Source: Bacteroidota bacterium (GTDB taxonomy: Bacteria; Spirochaetota; Spirochaetia; JABMQR01). From it: a DNA stretch of 50,591 bases. The translations under genes were made by a program, and so were the position numbers. Below, piece after piece: positions 9,900 through 18,559 of this stretch. The stretch is taken from assembly GCA_013202335.1 (NCBI GenBank), contig JABMQR010000062.1, forward strand, positions 1-50,591, in the 5' to 3' direction. The stretch's first letter is position 1, and each line of letters opens with the position of its first letter. Below the pieces are notes generated by a model that worked only from the letters and a program-made list of their open reading frames with translations, had not been told where the DNA came from and searched no databases.

Positions 9900-11372
9900 T
9901 CATATGGATGAGGCCGGTAGTGTGCGGTAGCCGCTCCAAAACGGCTTACCATGATACTCACGGCAATCACCAAGAGTAATCGGCCATTGCTCCAGTTCCT
10001 CACGTAATTCACGGAGGATAACGGTATTCCGGGTATCTCCGGCTATGTTGTTTATCTCGTGCGGATCCGTGCTCAGATCAAAGAGCTGAGATGTTCTTGT
10101 TCTGCCGATGACGTACTCTATTAGTTTCCAGGAGTCCCGCCGAACGGCCCTTTGAACTCCACAATATGCAAAATGCAGTATATCTCTGACTGAAACAGCC
10201 GGATCCTGCAGCACCGGCAGCAGGCTTTTCCCCTCAACGCTGCAGGGTGTGTCGAGTCCGGTGAGATCACAGAGTGTTGGAAAGATATCCAGCAGATAGC
10301 AGAGAGAGGAGGTCCGCTGATTAACCGGTACACCAGCTCCGGTCATGATCAGGGGTACTCTGAGGCTGTGATCGTAGAGATTCTGCTTACCCATAAGACC
10401 GTGCTGACCCACAGCGAGACCATTATCCCCTGCAAAAATAATAATCGTGTTTTCGGTGACGCCCAGGGTATCGAGTTGGTCCAGAAGTCGGCCAAGCTGC
10501 TCGTCAAGGTGAGTGATTATGGCGTAGTAATCTGCGAGATGCTGCCGGACGCGTTCCGGCCGCCGCGGGTGTGCTTCCAGAAGTTCGTCACGAACAAATA
10601 AATCACCGTTGTCAAACGGGTGCTGTACAGCGAAGTTGGGAGGAAGACTTACATTACTTTCTCTGTAGCGGTCTATAAGGCGACGCGGGTACTGGCGCGG
10701 ATCGTGAGGTGCGAGATGAGCCAGGTAGAGGAAGAAAGGGCGCTGGTCATCGGAATTGACGTGATTCTCTACGAATTCGATTGCACCGTCTGTGAAAAAT
10801 TCGGCTGAGTGTTTGCCATGTTCCTTGGTAGTCTCGAATGGTTGAGTGAACGGTTCAATTGGAGGATCCATGTAAGTATCCTCCGGTCTGTAGCAGCCTG
10901 TCGGATCAAAATCATGAACAGGTGTGTGCCAATGAGCATTAGAGGCATACCAGGTACCTGGCTTCTCAAAACCGAAGATCCGCGAACCGGTATCGAATGA
11001 ACGATGGTGCGACGCTCTATCCTGGTGCCATTTCCCGACATGACAGGTGGCGTACCCATGTGAACGAAACCACTCAAACATAGTCACATGCTCTTTAGGT
11101 ATCCGCTGTCCCTCACCCTCGAGTGAAAAGAGGGTTCTTCCTGTCATCATCATAGCCCGGCTTGGCATGCAGACAGCTTGTGCTGTTCCGCCCATGATAT
11201 GTGCATGAGTGAAAGTCGTACCGGAGTGTACCAACCGATCCATATTAGGAGTATCGATTTCACTATTGCCAAGTGCTGCGATAGTATCAAAGCGCTGATC
11301 ATCTGTGAAAACGAACACAATGTTGGGTTTTTGGGAGTTGGTATCGTTTAATTCGTCTGATTCTTTACTCAT
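9900..11372 (-). CDS. Type I (formylglycine-dependent) sulfatase, CMPSR type
   Basis: A 490-residue arylsulfatase-like enzyme that would hydrolyse a sulfate ester. The FGly motif CMPSR (C68 from this start) is followed by AMMMTGR. Metal-binding residues are the DD of FVFTDDQRFD, the D and N of FAGDNG, and the later His/Lys of HGLMGKQ; the GKWHQ and LAHLAPHDP motifs are also present. I chose the ATG at 11372 because GGAG lies nine bases before it; an ATG at 11387 lacks a good site. There is no signal peptide, so it is probably cytoplasmic. It needs a formylglycine-generating enzyme or anSME, and none is encoded in the window. It lies 55 bp downstream of the lyase-like gene on the same strand. 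Confidence 0.93.
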   Translation of the reverse strand: MSKESDELNDTNSQKPNIVFVFTDDQRFDTIAALGNSEIDTPNMDRLVHSGTTFTHAHIMGGTAQAVCMPSRAMMMTGRTLFSLEGEGQRIPKEHVTMFEWFRSHGYATCHVGKWHQDRASHHRSFDTGSRIFGFEKPGTWYASNAHWHTPVHDFDPTGCYRPEDTYMDPPIEPFTQPFETTKEHGKHSAEFFTDGAIEFVENHVNSDDQRPFFLYLAHLAPHDPRQYPRRLIDRYRESNVSLPPNFAVQHPFDNGDLFVRDELLEAHPRRPERVRQHLADYYAIITHLDEQLGRLLDQLDTLGVTENTIIIFAGDNGLAVGQHGLMGKQNLYDHSLRVPLIMTGAGVPVNQRTSSLCYLLDIFPTLCDLTGLDTPCSVEGKSLLPVLQDPAVSVRDILHFAYCGVQRAVRRDSWKLIEYVIGRTRTSQLFDLSTDPHEINNIAGDTRNTVILRELREELEQWPITLGDCREYHGKPFWSGYRTLPASSI

Positions 11373-11427
11373 ATAGCAATACTCCATAGTGTATCTTTAT
11401 GCGGAAAATTATTTGTATCCATTCTTT

Positions 11428-13620
11428 TCAGCCTATCAAGTTATCTTGAAAATATACTTTTATATTATCGGGTACTGAGAGGTTTTCCGGTTTTTCCAAT
11501 CCGCTGATATGTATTTCCTGTGCACCTGAGGTCAATACTCTCCATTCTATTCTACCCATTCCCCAGCGAGAGGCTTCAAGTTTTCCATTAGGCGTTATTA
11601 AAACAAGATGTGTAGGTTTGTTCTCGGGATTAACGGCTATCCATGAGCGCTTCCCTGGTAGTGAGTCATGAACTATCAGCATTACAGGTTGTTCTTTAGT
11701 TGATAAAGTTGTCTCACCAATTTTCAGAAAACCGCTTGCTCCCTGAACTGCAAGCGGTGATTGAAGTCCATCCAATGTAATCTCCTGATTGTTCCGCCAT
11801 CGTCCGGCTGCACTTGTTTCCAGGAGATCATAGTCTAAACGGATATTTTCATTTTTGCGGTGAAAGGTAATCGATCTGATATTCTGCTCATTAACCGAAT
11901 CCTGAATTCTGGATAACTGCAAATCATTCATAAAATCTTCTGTACACGCATAATCAGCAGCCTCAGTTACTTCCATAATGAAGCCTGCCTTGATATTACC
12001 TCTCCAGAAAGCCCCTTTAAGGGAAGCATATTCCCAGAAACGCTTGGGAATCCCGCAATAATTAGAAACAGTTATCCAAAGTTCTCCGGAGGTGCCTTTT
12101 TCCAACGTAATACCAGTCCCCGGACCGAGGAGTGAAAACTTAAGAATTCGTACACCGATGAGGACATCACCATCCTCCACGACAATCCAGTCATCATCAT
12201 TCAACGAATAGGGCAGTTGGTTCCAGAGTATCTCTTTGTCGTTAATCAGAATACGCTTCAAATCTTTTCCGGAAGAGAAAACAATAACGGTTTTTATTGA
12301 AAAAACTTCCTCATTTTGAGGCATGAGAGTGTAAAGACCGATGGTTTTATTTTTCAACTGCACACCGGCAAAATTCCCCTGCTCATAGAAATTGGCATTT
12401 GCAGGCCTGTCAGAAGCTGCAGAAATAGTGTTCCAATACCTGTCATTAATGACAAATCTTGAATAAACCATACCCCAGGGTTTTTTCTCTCCCGATCGCT
12501 TATAATGCAGAGACATATAGTTGGCTTGATGTTCGATATAAAAACAATCCGTACCAATGCCGTAAGTTTGTGCTGCAGTTCCCAGGGCAAATGACGGTGA
12601 GAAGTATGTCGTTATAGTATCTCCCTGATGGGCATTTGTTGTCTCAATAACTTCATAGGGCATTGAATCAACTTGTTTTTCCAGCCACGGGAACAGGTAA
12701 TCGGGCGGATTGTGCTCTGTAAGAAGCATTTCCAGGGCATACAGACTTTCCATCTCCGGCAAACCGTTATCGGCCAGCCGGACAAACTCATCCCGGCCGG
12801 TAAGGTACCAGATGAGGTCACTCAGCATACTGTATCCTGTTGTCATGGGCATCCAGTATGCCCGGCTGTGGGGCCCTGCCAACTGACTTGTCGGATAATG
12901 AATATGAAGTCCAATATGTAGCCAGAAACGTTCATATAGCAGTTTGGCCTGAAGGCAGACCTCTTCATCATGTATCAGGCTTTGCTGGACAGCCAAAGTT
13001 GAAAGGTCGACAGCACCGTAGTTGGAGCTGTTATATTCATGGGGAGCTCCCGATTTAACGGTAAATGCTGCAAACTTATCCCATCTATTTCTGCCGATAT
13101 CCCGGTAACGAGTATTGTCCAGCCACTGGCCGCCCGCAAGCAGGGAAAAGAGGGACATCAGATGTATATTTGTATATAAAAGAGAGACATCCAGACGAAT
13201 CTCTTCTTCCAAGGCAAGTTCAAGGGAAAATCGACAGCGTGCCGCCAACTCTTCAGGCAGTTGATGATCATGTTTTATCAGGATTGGCAGCAAACCCCTG
13301 AGAACGAATTGAACAGCATTCAAATCGCCAACTTCACTATCCCCGGCCAGCCAGGTAAAATTTCCGTAATGCGGTCTTTGAGAATTCAGCTCCTGGGAAT
13401 CAAGAACAGCCGATAAGATTGAACAGGCTGTTTTCACTGAATCCGGGGTGTTCTCTACCAGCAGAGCCTGGGCAAACCCAAGGGATCCCGCCGGCCTGAA
13501 GCAGGAACCTTCGGGTTCTCCCATGGAACCGGAAGAAACCAGGTTTATTTCCGGATTAAAGCGATTTTTAGCATCATCAATTACTTGCTGATACAGTAGT
13601 TGTCTGCGTCTGTTTTCCAT
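11428..13620 (-). CDS. Uncharacterised protein, heparinase/polysaccharide-lyase-like architecture
   Basis: A 730-residue protein that I cannot assign to a family with certainty. Residues 1 to about 330 are predominantly helical with toroid-like character, and 330-730 are beta-rich, the layout of alpha/alpha-toroid polysaccharide lyases (heparinase II/III-like, PL8-like). Candidate active-site clusters are HEYNSSNYG (N197, Y201) and GPHSRAYW (H251, R253, Y255); Asn, His, Tyr and Arg are the usual catalytic set in toroid lyases. No signal peptide is seen. It shares a strand and probably a transcript with the CMPSR sulfatase, which would suit removal of sulfate from, and cleavage of, an acidic oligosaccharide. 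A toroid glycoside hydrolase remains possible. Confidence 0.6.
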   Translation of the reverse strand: MENRRRQLLYQQVIDDAKNRFNPEINLVSSGSMGEPEGSCFRPAGSLGFAQALLVENTPDSVKTACSILSAVLDSQELNSQRPHYGNFTWLAGDSEVGDLNAVQFVLRGLLPILIKHDHQLPEELAARCRFSLELALEEEIRLDVSLLYTNIHLMSLFSLLAGGQWLDNTRYRDIGRNRWDKFAAFTVKSGAPHEYNSSNYGAVDLSTLAVQQSLIHDEEVCLQAKLLYERFWLHIGLHIHYPTSQLAGPHSRAYWMPMTTGYSMLSDLIWYLTGRDEFVRLADNGLPEMESLYALEMLLTEHNPPDYLFPWLEKQVDSMPYEVIETTNAHQGDTITTYFSPSFALGTAAQTYGIGTDCFYIEHQANYMSLHYKRSGEKKPWGMVYSRFVINDRYWNTISAASDRPANANFYEQGNFAGVQLKNKTIGLYTLMPQNEEVFSIKTVIVFSSGKDLKRILINDKEILWNQLPYSLNDDDWIVVEDGDVLIGVRILKFSLLGPGTGITLEKGTSGELWITVSNYCGIPKRFWEYASLKGAFWRGNIKAGFIMEVTEAADYACTEDFMNDLQLSRIQDSVNEQNIRSITFHRKNENIRLDYDLLETSAAGRWRNNQEITLDGLQSPLAVQGASGFLKIGETTLSTKEQPVMLIVHDSLPGKRSWIAVNPENKPTHLVLITPNGKLEASRWGMGRIEWRVLTSGAQEIHISGLEKPENLSVPDNIKVYFQDNLIG

Positions 13621-13970
13621 AACCTTACTTTAGGTGTCGGGTTGTACAGGAAATATCCGGCACCTTCTACTGAATGTATACACTGGTTTTCTGTTATTAA
13701 TAGATTATAACATGTGATACTATACTTATTATTGCAGCTTTCACTAGTATTTAAACTGACAATAATGACGGATTAGTGGATATATCTGAACTCAATAATG
13801 ATGGAACACCTTCCCATTGAGGAGATCCTTGTCAACTTTGAATGTTGTTTTCATAGATTCGGCAGGAATAGATTTGGCACATTATAATCCACCATTAGAC
13901 TAATATTGTTGGTTGTGAATTACGGCTTTCAGGGTAAAATAAATAGAAACTATATTATAAGGAGATTAAT
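13621..13970. other. 350-bp divergent intergenic region
   Basis: This AT-rich spacer separates the lyase/sulfatase pair on the minus strand from the ABC importer operon on the plus strand. It holds a plausible plus-strand promoter (13913-13940) and, for the minus strand, a TATAAT read from 13704-13709 without a clear -35 box. I see no small gene in it. Any operator for common control of the two operons would be expected here. Confidence 0.6.
13913..13940 (+). promoter_or_regulatory. Putative sigma-70 promoter of the ABC importer operon
   Basis: TTGTGA (13913-13918), a 16-bp spacer and TAAAAT (13935-13940). This would place the start of transcription near 13947, about 24 bases before the ATG, with the ribosome site AAGGAG between them. 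The boxes have two and one mismatches to consensus. The same -35 sequence occurs before the lysR gene. Confidence 0.4.
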
Positions 13971-16007
13971 ATGCAAAGAGTCACTAAGGTTTTTCTGATT
14001 GCAATGATATTGATCGTTGCATTCGCGATGACAGTAACTGCAGCTGGACAGAGTGAAGAAGCCGCAGAAAAGGCTGCAGTTGAAATGGAAAGCAAAGTGG
14101 AATTTAATGGAGAAATTGTCGTCTACAATTCCCCTGAAGATTTTACCGAGAAAACGGGCTTGACTATCTCCCAGTTTAATGAAGCCCCTGAGCTTAAAGA
14201 GATGGTTGGGAACAATGAACTGGACCCTGTTGAGGATAGAATCAGTGCTTCCCCAATGGTGGTACAGCCAACCGAAGCTATCGGTTCCTACGGCGGTATC
14301 CTGAGGGGCGCGGCCACCACTCCCACAGCGGAAGGCTGGGACCTTGCCACAATCCGTGAGCAGAAGTTCTTTTCATATCTTCCGGACCTGGCTACGGTAT
14401 ATCCCAACATTGTAAAATCAGCTGAATTCATCAATGGTAACAAAACCTTGATTATTAAGCTGCGTGAAGGCATGCGCTGGAGCGACGGTGAGTATGTAAC
14501 CACTGATGATATCATGTTCTGGTTTGAGGATATGTACAGCAATGAAGAGCTGAACGCCACTCCAGGGTCATTCTGGGTTGTAGGCGGAGAACCTGTTGTG
14601 GTATCGAAGATTGATGAATACACAGCACAGTTTGATTTCGTATTACCGAACCCGACAATTACCACAAAAATCGCCATGTCTTTTCAAGGTGATGACCCCA
14701 TTGCACCGGCACACTACCTAAAACAGTTCCATGTCAAGTATAATACCGATGTAAATGAGCTTGCAAAGAAAGAGGGTTATGAAAGCTGGGTTGAACTGTA
14801 CCTGGACAAATCAACACGTGAAGGCGGCGGCCAGAAGCAAGTGAATCCGGATCTCCCTGTTCTGAATCCATGGGTATGGGCCAGTACGGATAACGCAGGA
14901 AACCGCTTCTTTAAACGCAATCCCTACTACTGGAAAGTCGATACCGCAGGAAATCAGCTGCCCTATATTAATGAAATGCACCGTATCGTAGTTCAGAACA
15001 CAGACTCTAAAACCATTGGAACAATGAATGGAGATTTCACAGTATCAACTAAGGACCTTTCTCTTACCGATTTTCCGATGTTTAAGGAAAATGAGGAAAA
15101 GGGCGGTTACAGGGCAGTCCTCGGTTCTGGAGTTAAAGGCTCATACCTTGTATTTGGTTTCAACCTTACCTGGCCCAACGACCCGGGTTTGTCAAAGATC
15201 ATGTCAGATGTAAGGCTGCGTCAGGCAATGTCAGTGGCAATGAACAGGGAAGAGCTGAGAGATGTAGCTTTCCTCGGACAGGGATTGCCAAGACAGTTGG
15301 GACCGATTCCGCAAACAAGTTATGCTGAACCCTGGATGAATGACTATTATGCTGAATACGACCCGGCAAAAGGCAACCAGCTGCTTGATGAGATGGGACT
15401 GAAATGGGACGCCAATAAAGAATACAGGTTGCGACCCGATGGAACAACCCTGGCCATTCCTCATGAATACTGGCGCTGGTCCGATAACGTTTCCCAGGCT
15501 GTTGAGCTGACAACGGAATACTGGAAGGCAATCGGTATCAAAATGGAAGTGAGGGAACTTGAACCTTCCATCTATTTCGAACGTCGTGCCGGGAATGACC
15601 TGGCTATCGTAACCTGGGGCGGTGATTTCCAGACTGAGATGTCTCTCTATATCAATTCCGAATGGTCAGAGCCACCATGGCAGGCTATGATAATGACCCC
15701 ATGGGCACTCTGGTGGGATTCCGGCAAAACCGATGGTGTTGAACCTTCCGCACAGATTCAGGAACTGTTTGAGTGGAACAAGCAGAGACTGCAGGAAGTT
15801 ATCGGAAGCGATAAATACATGGAGCTCTCAAAAAATATCGTAACCAGAAACCTGGAAAACCTCTATCAGCTTGGAACAGTTGGCCTTGTACCGAATACGG
15901 TTATTTTCGATAAAGACCTGGTAAACGCACCTTATGAAGGTGTATTCACATCTGATTCAAACTTCTTTATGACTTACATAGGTGAGACATTTTTCTTTAA
16001 AAACTAG
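13971..16007 (+). CDS. ABC transporter substrate-binding protein, family 5 (oligopeptide/oligosaccharide type)
   Basis: A 678-residue exported binding protein. It has a signal peptide (hydrophobic core about residues 7-25, likely cleavage after TVTA, followed by AGQSEE) and no lipobox Cys. The body fits the SBP_bac_5 fold, with landmarks LREGMRWSDGEYVTTDDIMFW, NPYYWKVD, LRQAMSVAMNRE and GIKMEVRE. Large members of this family in thermotogae and spirochaetes commonly bind oligosaccharides rather than peptides, which suits the neighbours. The ribosome site is AAGGAG just before the ATG. A hairpin follows the gene at 16018-16048, probably lowering expression of the permeases relative to the binding protein. 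Confidence 0.92.
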   Translation: MQRVTKVFLIAMILIVAFAMTVTAAGQSEEAAEKAAVEMESKVEFNGEIVVYNSPEDFTEKTGLTISQFNEAPELKEMVGNNELDPVEDRISASPMVVQPTEAIGSYGGILRGAATTPTAEGWDLATIREQKFFSYLPDLATVYPNIVKSAEFINGNKTLIIKLREGMRWSDGEYVTTDDIMFWFEDMYSNEELNATPGSFWVVGGEPVVVSKIDEYTAQFDFVLPNPTITTKIAMSFQGDDPIAPAHYLKQFHVKYNTDVNELAKKEGYESWVELYLDKSTREGGGQKQVNPDLPVLNPWVWASTDNAGNRFFKRNPYYWKVDTAGNQLPYINEMHRIVVQNTDSKTIGTMNGDFTVSTKDLSLTDFPMFKENEEKGGYRAVLGSGVKGSYLVFGFNLTWPNDPGLSKIMSDVRLRQAMSVAMNREELRDVAFLGQGLPRQLGPIPQTSYAEPWMNDYYAEYDPAKGNQLLDEMGLKWDANKEYRLRPDGTTLAIPHEYWRWSDNVSQAVELTTEYWKAIGIKMEVRELEPSIYFERRAGNDLAIVTWGGDFQTEMSLYINSEWSEPPWQAMIMTPWALWWDSGKTDGVEPSAQIQELFEWNKQRLQEVIGSDKYMELSKNIVTRNLENLYQLGTVGLVPNTVIFDKDLVNAPYEGVFTSDSNFFMTYIGETFFFKN

Positions 16008-16017
16008 CACCACTCTA

Positions 16018-16048
16018 TGCTGGTCATGGTATAATGCCATGATCAGCA
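16018..16048 (+). terminator. Intra-operon hairpin after the binding-protein gene
   Basis: A 12-bp stem with one G.T pair (16018-16029 with 16037-16048) around TATAATG, followed by the T-rich ATTTAATTTATTATT. It sits between the stop of the binding-protein gene and the first permease, the usual place for a partial terminator or 3'-stabilising hairpin. Confidence 0.6.
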
Positions 16049-16077
16049 ATTTAATTTATTATTAAGGATTACCACTT

Positions 16078-17070
16078 ATGTTTTCATATATCAGGAAACG
16101 GCTTATTCATATGGTTATCATTATAGCCCTTGTCTCTATCGTTTCATTTTTTTTAATTCAATTACCGCCCGGAGATTTTCTCTCATCTTACCTTCTACGA
16201 CTTGAAGCATCGGGTACAACCGTCAACGCGACTGAAATTGCGGCGTTGCGTGTACGTTATGGTCTGGATAGACCCGCTTATGTACAGTATTTCATATGGA
16301 TTAAGAATATTATATTACATGGTGACTTCGGCAGATCCTTTCAATGGGGAATGCCTGTCAGCGATGTAATTTGGGATAGACTTGTTATTACGATTGCCAT
16401 AGGAATGGCGACGCTTTTCTTTGTGTATCTGGTGGCGATTCCTATAGGAATTTATTCTGCTCTCAGACAGTATTCGGTGGGTGATTTTGTTATTACATCG
16501 CTGGGATATTTTGGCCTGGCTCTGCCCGGTTTCATACTGGCACTGGGGGCGCTTTATCTGGCCTACTTACTTGGTTTTAACGCAGGAGGGTTGAATTCCG
16601 CGGAATTCCTTAATCAGCCTATGAGCTGGGCTAAATTCTGGGATATGCTCCAGCATGTGTGGCTTGCCATTGTGGTAATGGGTGCTGCCGGTATTGCCGG
16701 TACCATAAGAATCATGAGAGGTATGCTTTTAGATGAAATAGGAAAACAATATGTAGTTACAGCACGTGCAAAGGGACTCTCAGAATCCAGGTTGATTCTG
16801 AAGTATCCGGTGCGTATTGCCCTGAATCCGGTGGTTTCCACGATTGGATGGCAGCTTGCGGCAATAATATCCGGTGCCCCGATTGTTGAGATGGTGCTGA
16901 ACCTGCCTACAACCGGTTCGGTTCTTTTACGCTCTTTACAAAGCCAGGACATGTATCTGGCAGGATCATTCGTTTTCCTGCTGAGTGTATTGACTGTTGT
17001 GGGAACATTTGTCTCTGATATTCTGCTTGTTATTTTAGACCCGAGGATTAAGTTAGGCTATGAAAACTAA
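16078..17070 (+). CDS. ABC transporter permease, OppB/DppB type
   Basis: A 330-residue inner-membrane permease with about six transmembrane segments, the first at residues 10-30. The ATPase-contacting EAA loop is seen as ARAKGLSESRLILKYPVRIALNP, followed by the typical end ILDPRIKLGYEN. It would form a heterodimer with the next gene and work with the binding protein at 13971 and the ATPases at 21198 and 22234. Its end overlaps the next start by 11 bases, indicating translational coupling. Confidence 0.92.
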   Translation: MFSYIRKRLIHMVIIIALVSIVSFFLIQLPPGDFLSSYLLRLEASGTTVNATEIAALRVRYGLDRPAYVQYFIWIKNIILHGDFGRSFQWGMPVSDVIWDRLVITIAIGMATLFFVYLVAIPIGIYSALRQYSVGDFVITSLGYFGLALPGFILALGALYLAYLLGFNAGGLNSAEFLNQPMSWAKFWDMLQHVWLAIVVMGAAGIAGTIRIMRGMLLDEIGKQYVVTARAKGLSESRLILKYPVRIALNPVVSTIGWQLAAIISGAPIVEMVLNLPTTGSVLLRSLQSQDMYLAGSFVFLLSVLTVVGTFVSDILLVILDPRIKLGYEN

Positions 17071-18160
17071 AAAAATTGAAGAACACTATGAAATAGCATC
17101 ACAATATAAACTCATGTGGGTAAAACTGAAAAGGCACAAACTGGCCATGATAGGTTTGGCAATGCTCGTGATTTTTTATCTAATTTTGATGTTTTGTGAG
17201 TTTTTATCACCATATCAATCAATGACCCGAAATACAAATCTGATTTACGCACCCCCACAGAGAATGCATTTTGTACATGAGGGAAAATTTCAGCTGCGTC
17301 CATTTGTGTACGGGTATGCGACTGAAAGAGATATGGAAACGTTGAAACTGCACTTCAAAGCTGATACAGAAAAGAAAAGTGACATCTATCTTTTCGTGAA
17401 AGGGGATACGTATAAATTATGGGGATTGTTCCCGGGAAGCAGGCATCTGTTCGGAGTGAAAGAGGGTTATTTCCATTTGTTCGGAACAGATGGTCTTGGA
17501 AGAGATATGCTCACAAGGGTGTTTTACGGCACCAGGGTCTCTCTTTCGATAGGTATGATCGGTTTGGTGATGACTTTTTTCTTAGGCCTGATTATGGGCG
17601 GTATCTCCGGTTATCTTGGAGGAGTGTATGATCTTGTTATCCAAAGAATTATAGAGTTCATTCGCTCTATTCCAACACTACCTTTATGGATGGCTCTTGC
17701 TGCGGCACTACCCTCTTCCTGGCCCCCCTTAAGAATCTATTTTGGAATTACCATAATTCTTTCAGTCATTGGCTGGACAGGTTTAGCCAGAGTAATCAGA
17801 GGGAAACTGTTAAGTTTACGGGAAGAGGATTATGTTTTGGCTGCTAAAATATCAGGGGCTTCTGCTTCCGTTATTATTTCGCGGCATTTAATTCCTTCGT
17901 TTCTTAGTTATATCATTGTATCCCTGACTTTATGGGTTCCCCAGATGATCCTGGGAGAGACGGCTTTAAGTTTTATCGGGTTGGGATTAAGGGCTCCTGT
18001 TGTCAGTTGGGGTTCATTATTGTATGAAGCCAGAGATATACATGCAATAGCGGTAGCTCCATGGCTTCTGCTTCCGGCGCTTGCCATATTTTTAACAGTA
18101 TTGGCATTCAATTTCCTGGGGGACGGACTGCGTGATGCGGCAGATCCGTACAAGCGATAA
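17060..18160 (+). CDS. ABC transporter permease, OppC/DppC type, with large external insertion
   Basis: A 366-residue permease. TM1 is at about 31-50. An extracytoplasmic stretch of roughly 90 residues (SPYQSMTRNT to LFPGSRHLFGV) leads to the conserved LFGTDGLGRDMLTRVFYG entry into the remaining five membrane segments. The EAA loop is AAKISGASASVIISRHLIPS, and the end FLGDGLRDAADPYKR is typical. The long insertion is common in the oligosaccharide-type members of this family. It overlaps the upstream permease and is followed within 5 bp by a small membrane protein. Confidence 0.92.
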   Translation: MKTKKIEEHYEIASQYKLMWVKLKRHKLAMIGLAMLVIFYLILMFCEFLSPYQSMTRNTNLIYAPPQRMHFVHEGKFQLRPFVYGYATERDMETLKLHFKADTEKKSDIYLFVKGDTYKLWGLFPGSRHLFGVKEGYFHLFGTDGLGRDMLTRVFYGTRVSLSIGMIGLVMTFFLGLIMGGISGYLGGVYDLVIQRIIEFIRSIPTLPLWMALAAALPSSWPPLRIYFGITIILSVIGWTGLARVIRGKLLSLREEDYVLAAKISGASASVIISRHLIPSFLSYIIVSLTLWVPQMILGETALSFIGLGLRAPVVSWGSLLYEARDIHAIAVAPWLLLPALAIFLTVLAFNFLGDGLRDAADPYKR

Positions 18161-18165
18161 AGCCT

Positions 18166-18540
18166 ATGTTTTTTTTAGTTATAGCTGCTTTTATTGTCAT
18201 ATTTGCCGGAAGCGTACTACTGCTTAAGTGGTACGCTGAGAAAGTTTTGTATCTGATGACAAATAATCGCCACGGTGATTCGGATTTTCTTATACATACC
18301 GGGCTGGCTCCTGAGACATGGAAAAAAAGACTGGTTTTTAAAATAGGTTTGCTGATTTCCGAAAATATTGCTCATAAATTAGCTATGAAACGGATTACAG
18401 CCTTATCGAATTACTACGCCCGAACGCCTCTTGTAGATTCCGAAGAATCCAGGAAAGCGATACTGAAGCAGTTTTCTGAATTGAAGGATAAATGGGGTAA
18501 TTTAACCTGGAAAGAGTTGTTTCTTCCCAAATCTATGTAA
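18166..18540 (+). CDS. Small single-span membrane protein of unknown function
   Basis: A 124-residue protein that I do not recognise. Residues 2-24 form one strong N-terminal hydrophobic segment, followed by a charged cytoplasmic-type tail of about 100 residues with several helical stretches (KKRLVFKIGLLISENIAHKL, EESRKAILKQFSELKDKW). It begins 5 bp after the permease stop and ends 19 bp before the PQQ-like gene, so it is firmly inside the importer operon. It might dock a cytoplasmic partner, such as the propeller protein, at the membrane; that is speculation. Confidence 0.7.
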   Translation: MFFLVIAAFIVIFAGSVLLLKWYAEKVLYLMTNNRHGDSDFLIHTGLAPETWKKRLVFKIGLLISENIAHKLAMKRITALSNYYARTPLVDSEESRKAILKQFSELKDKWGNLTWKELFLPKSM

Positions 18541-18559
18541 CTTAGGATTTTCTAGCGAT

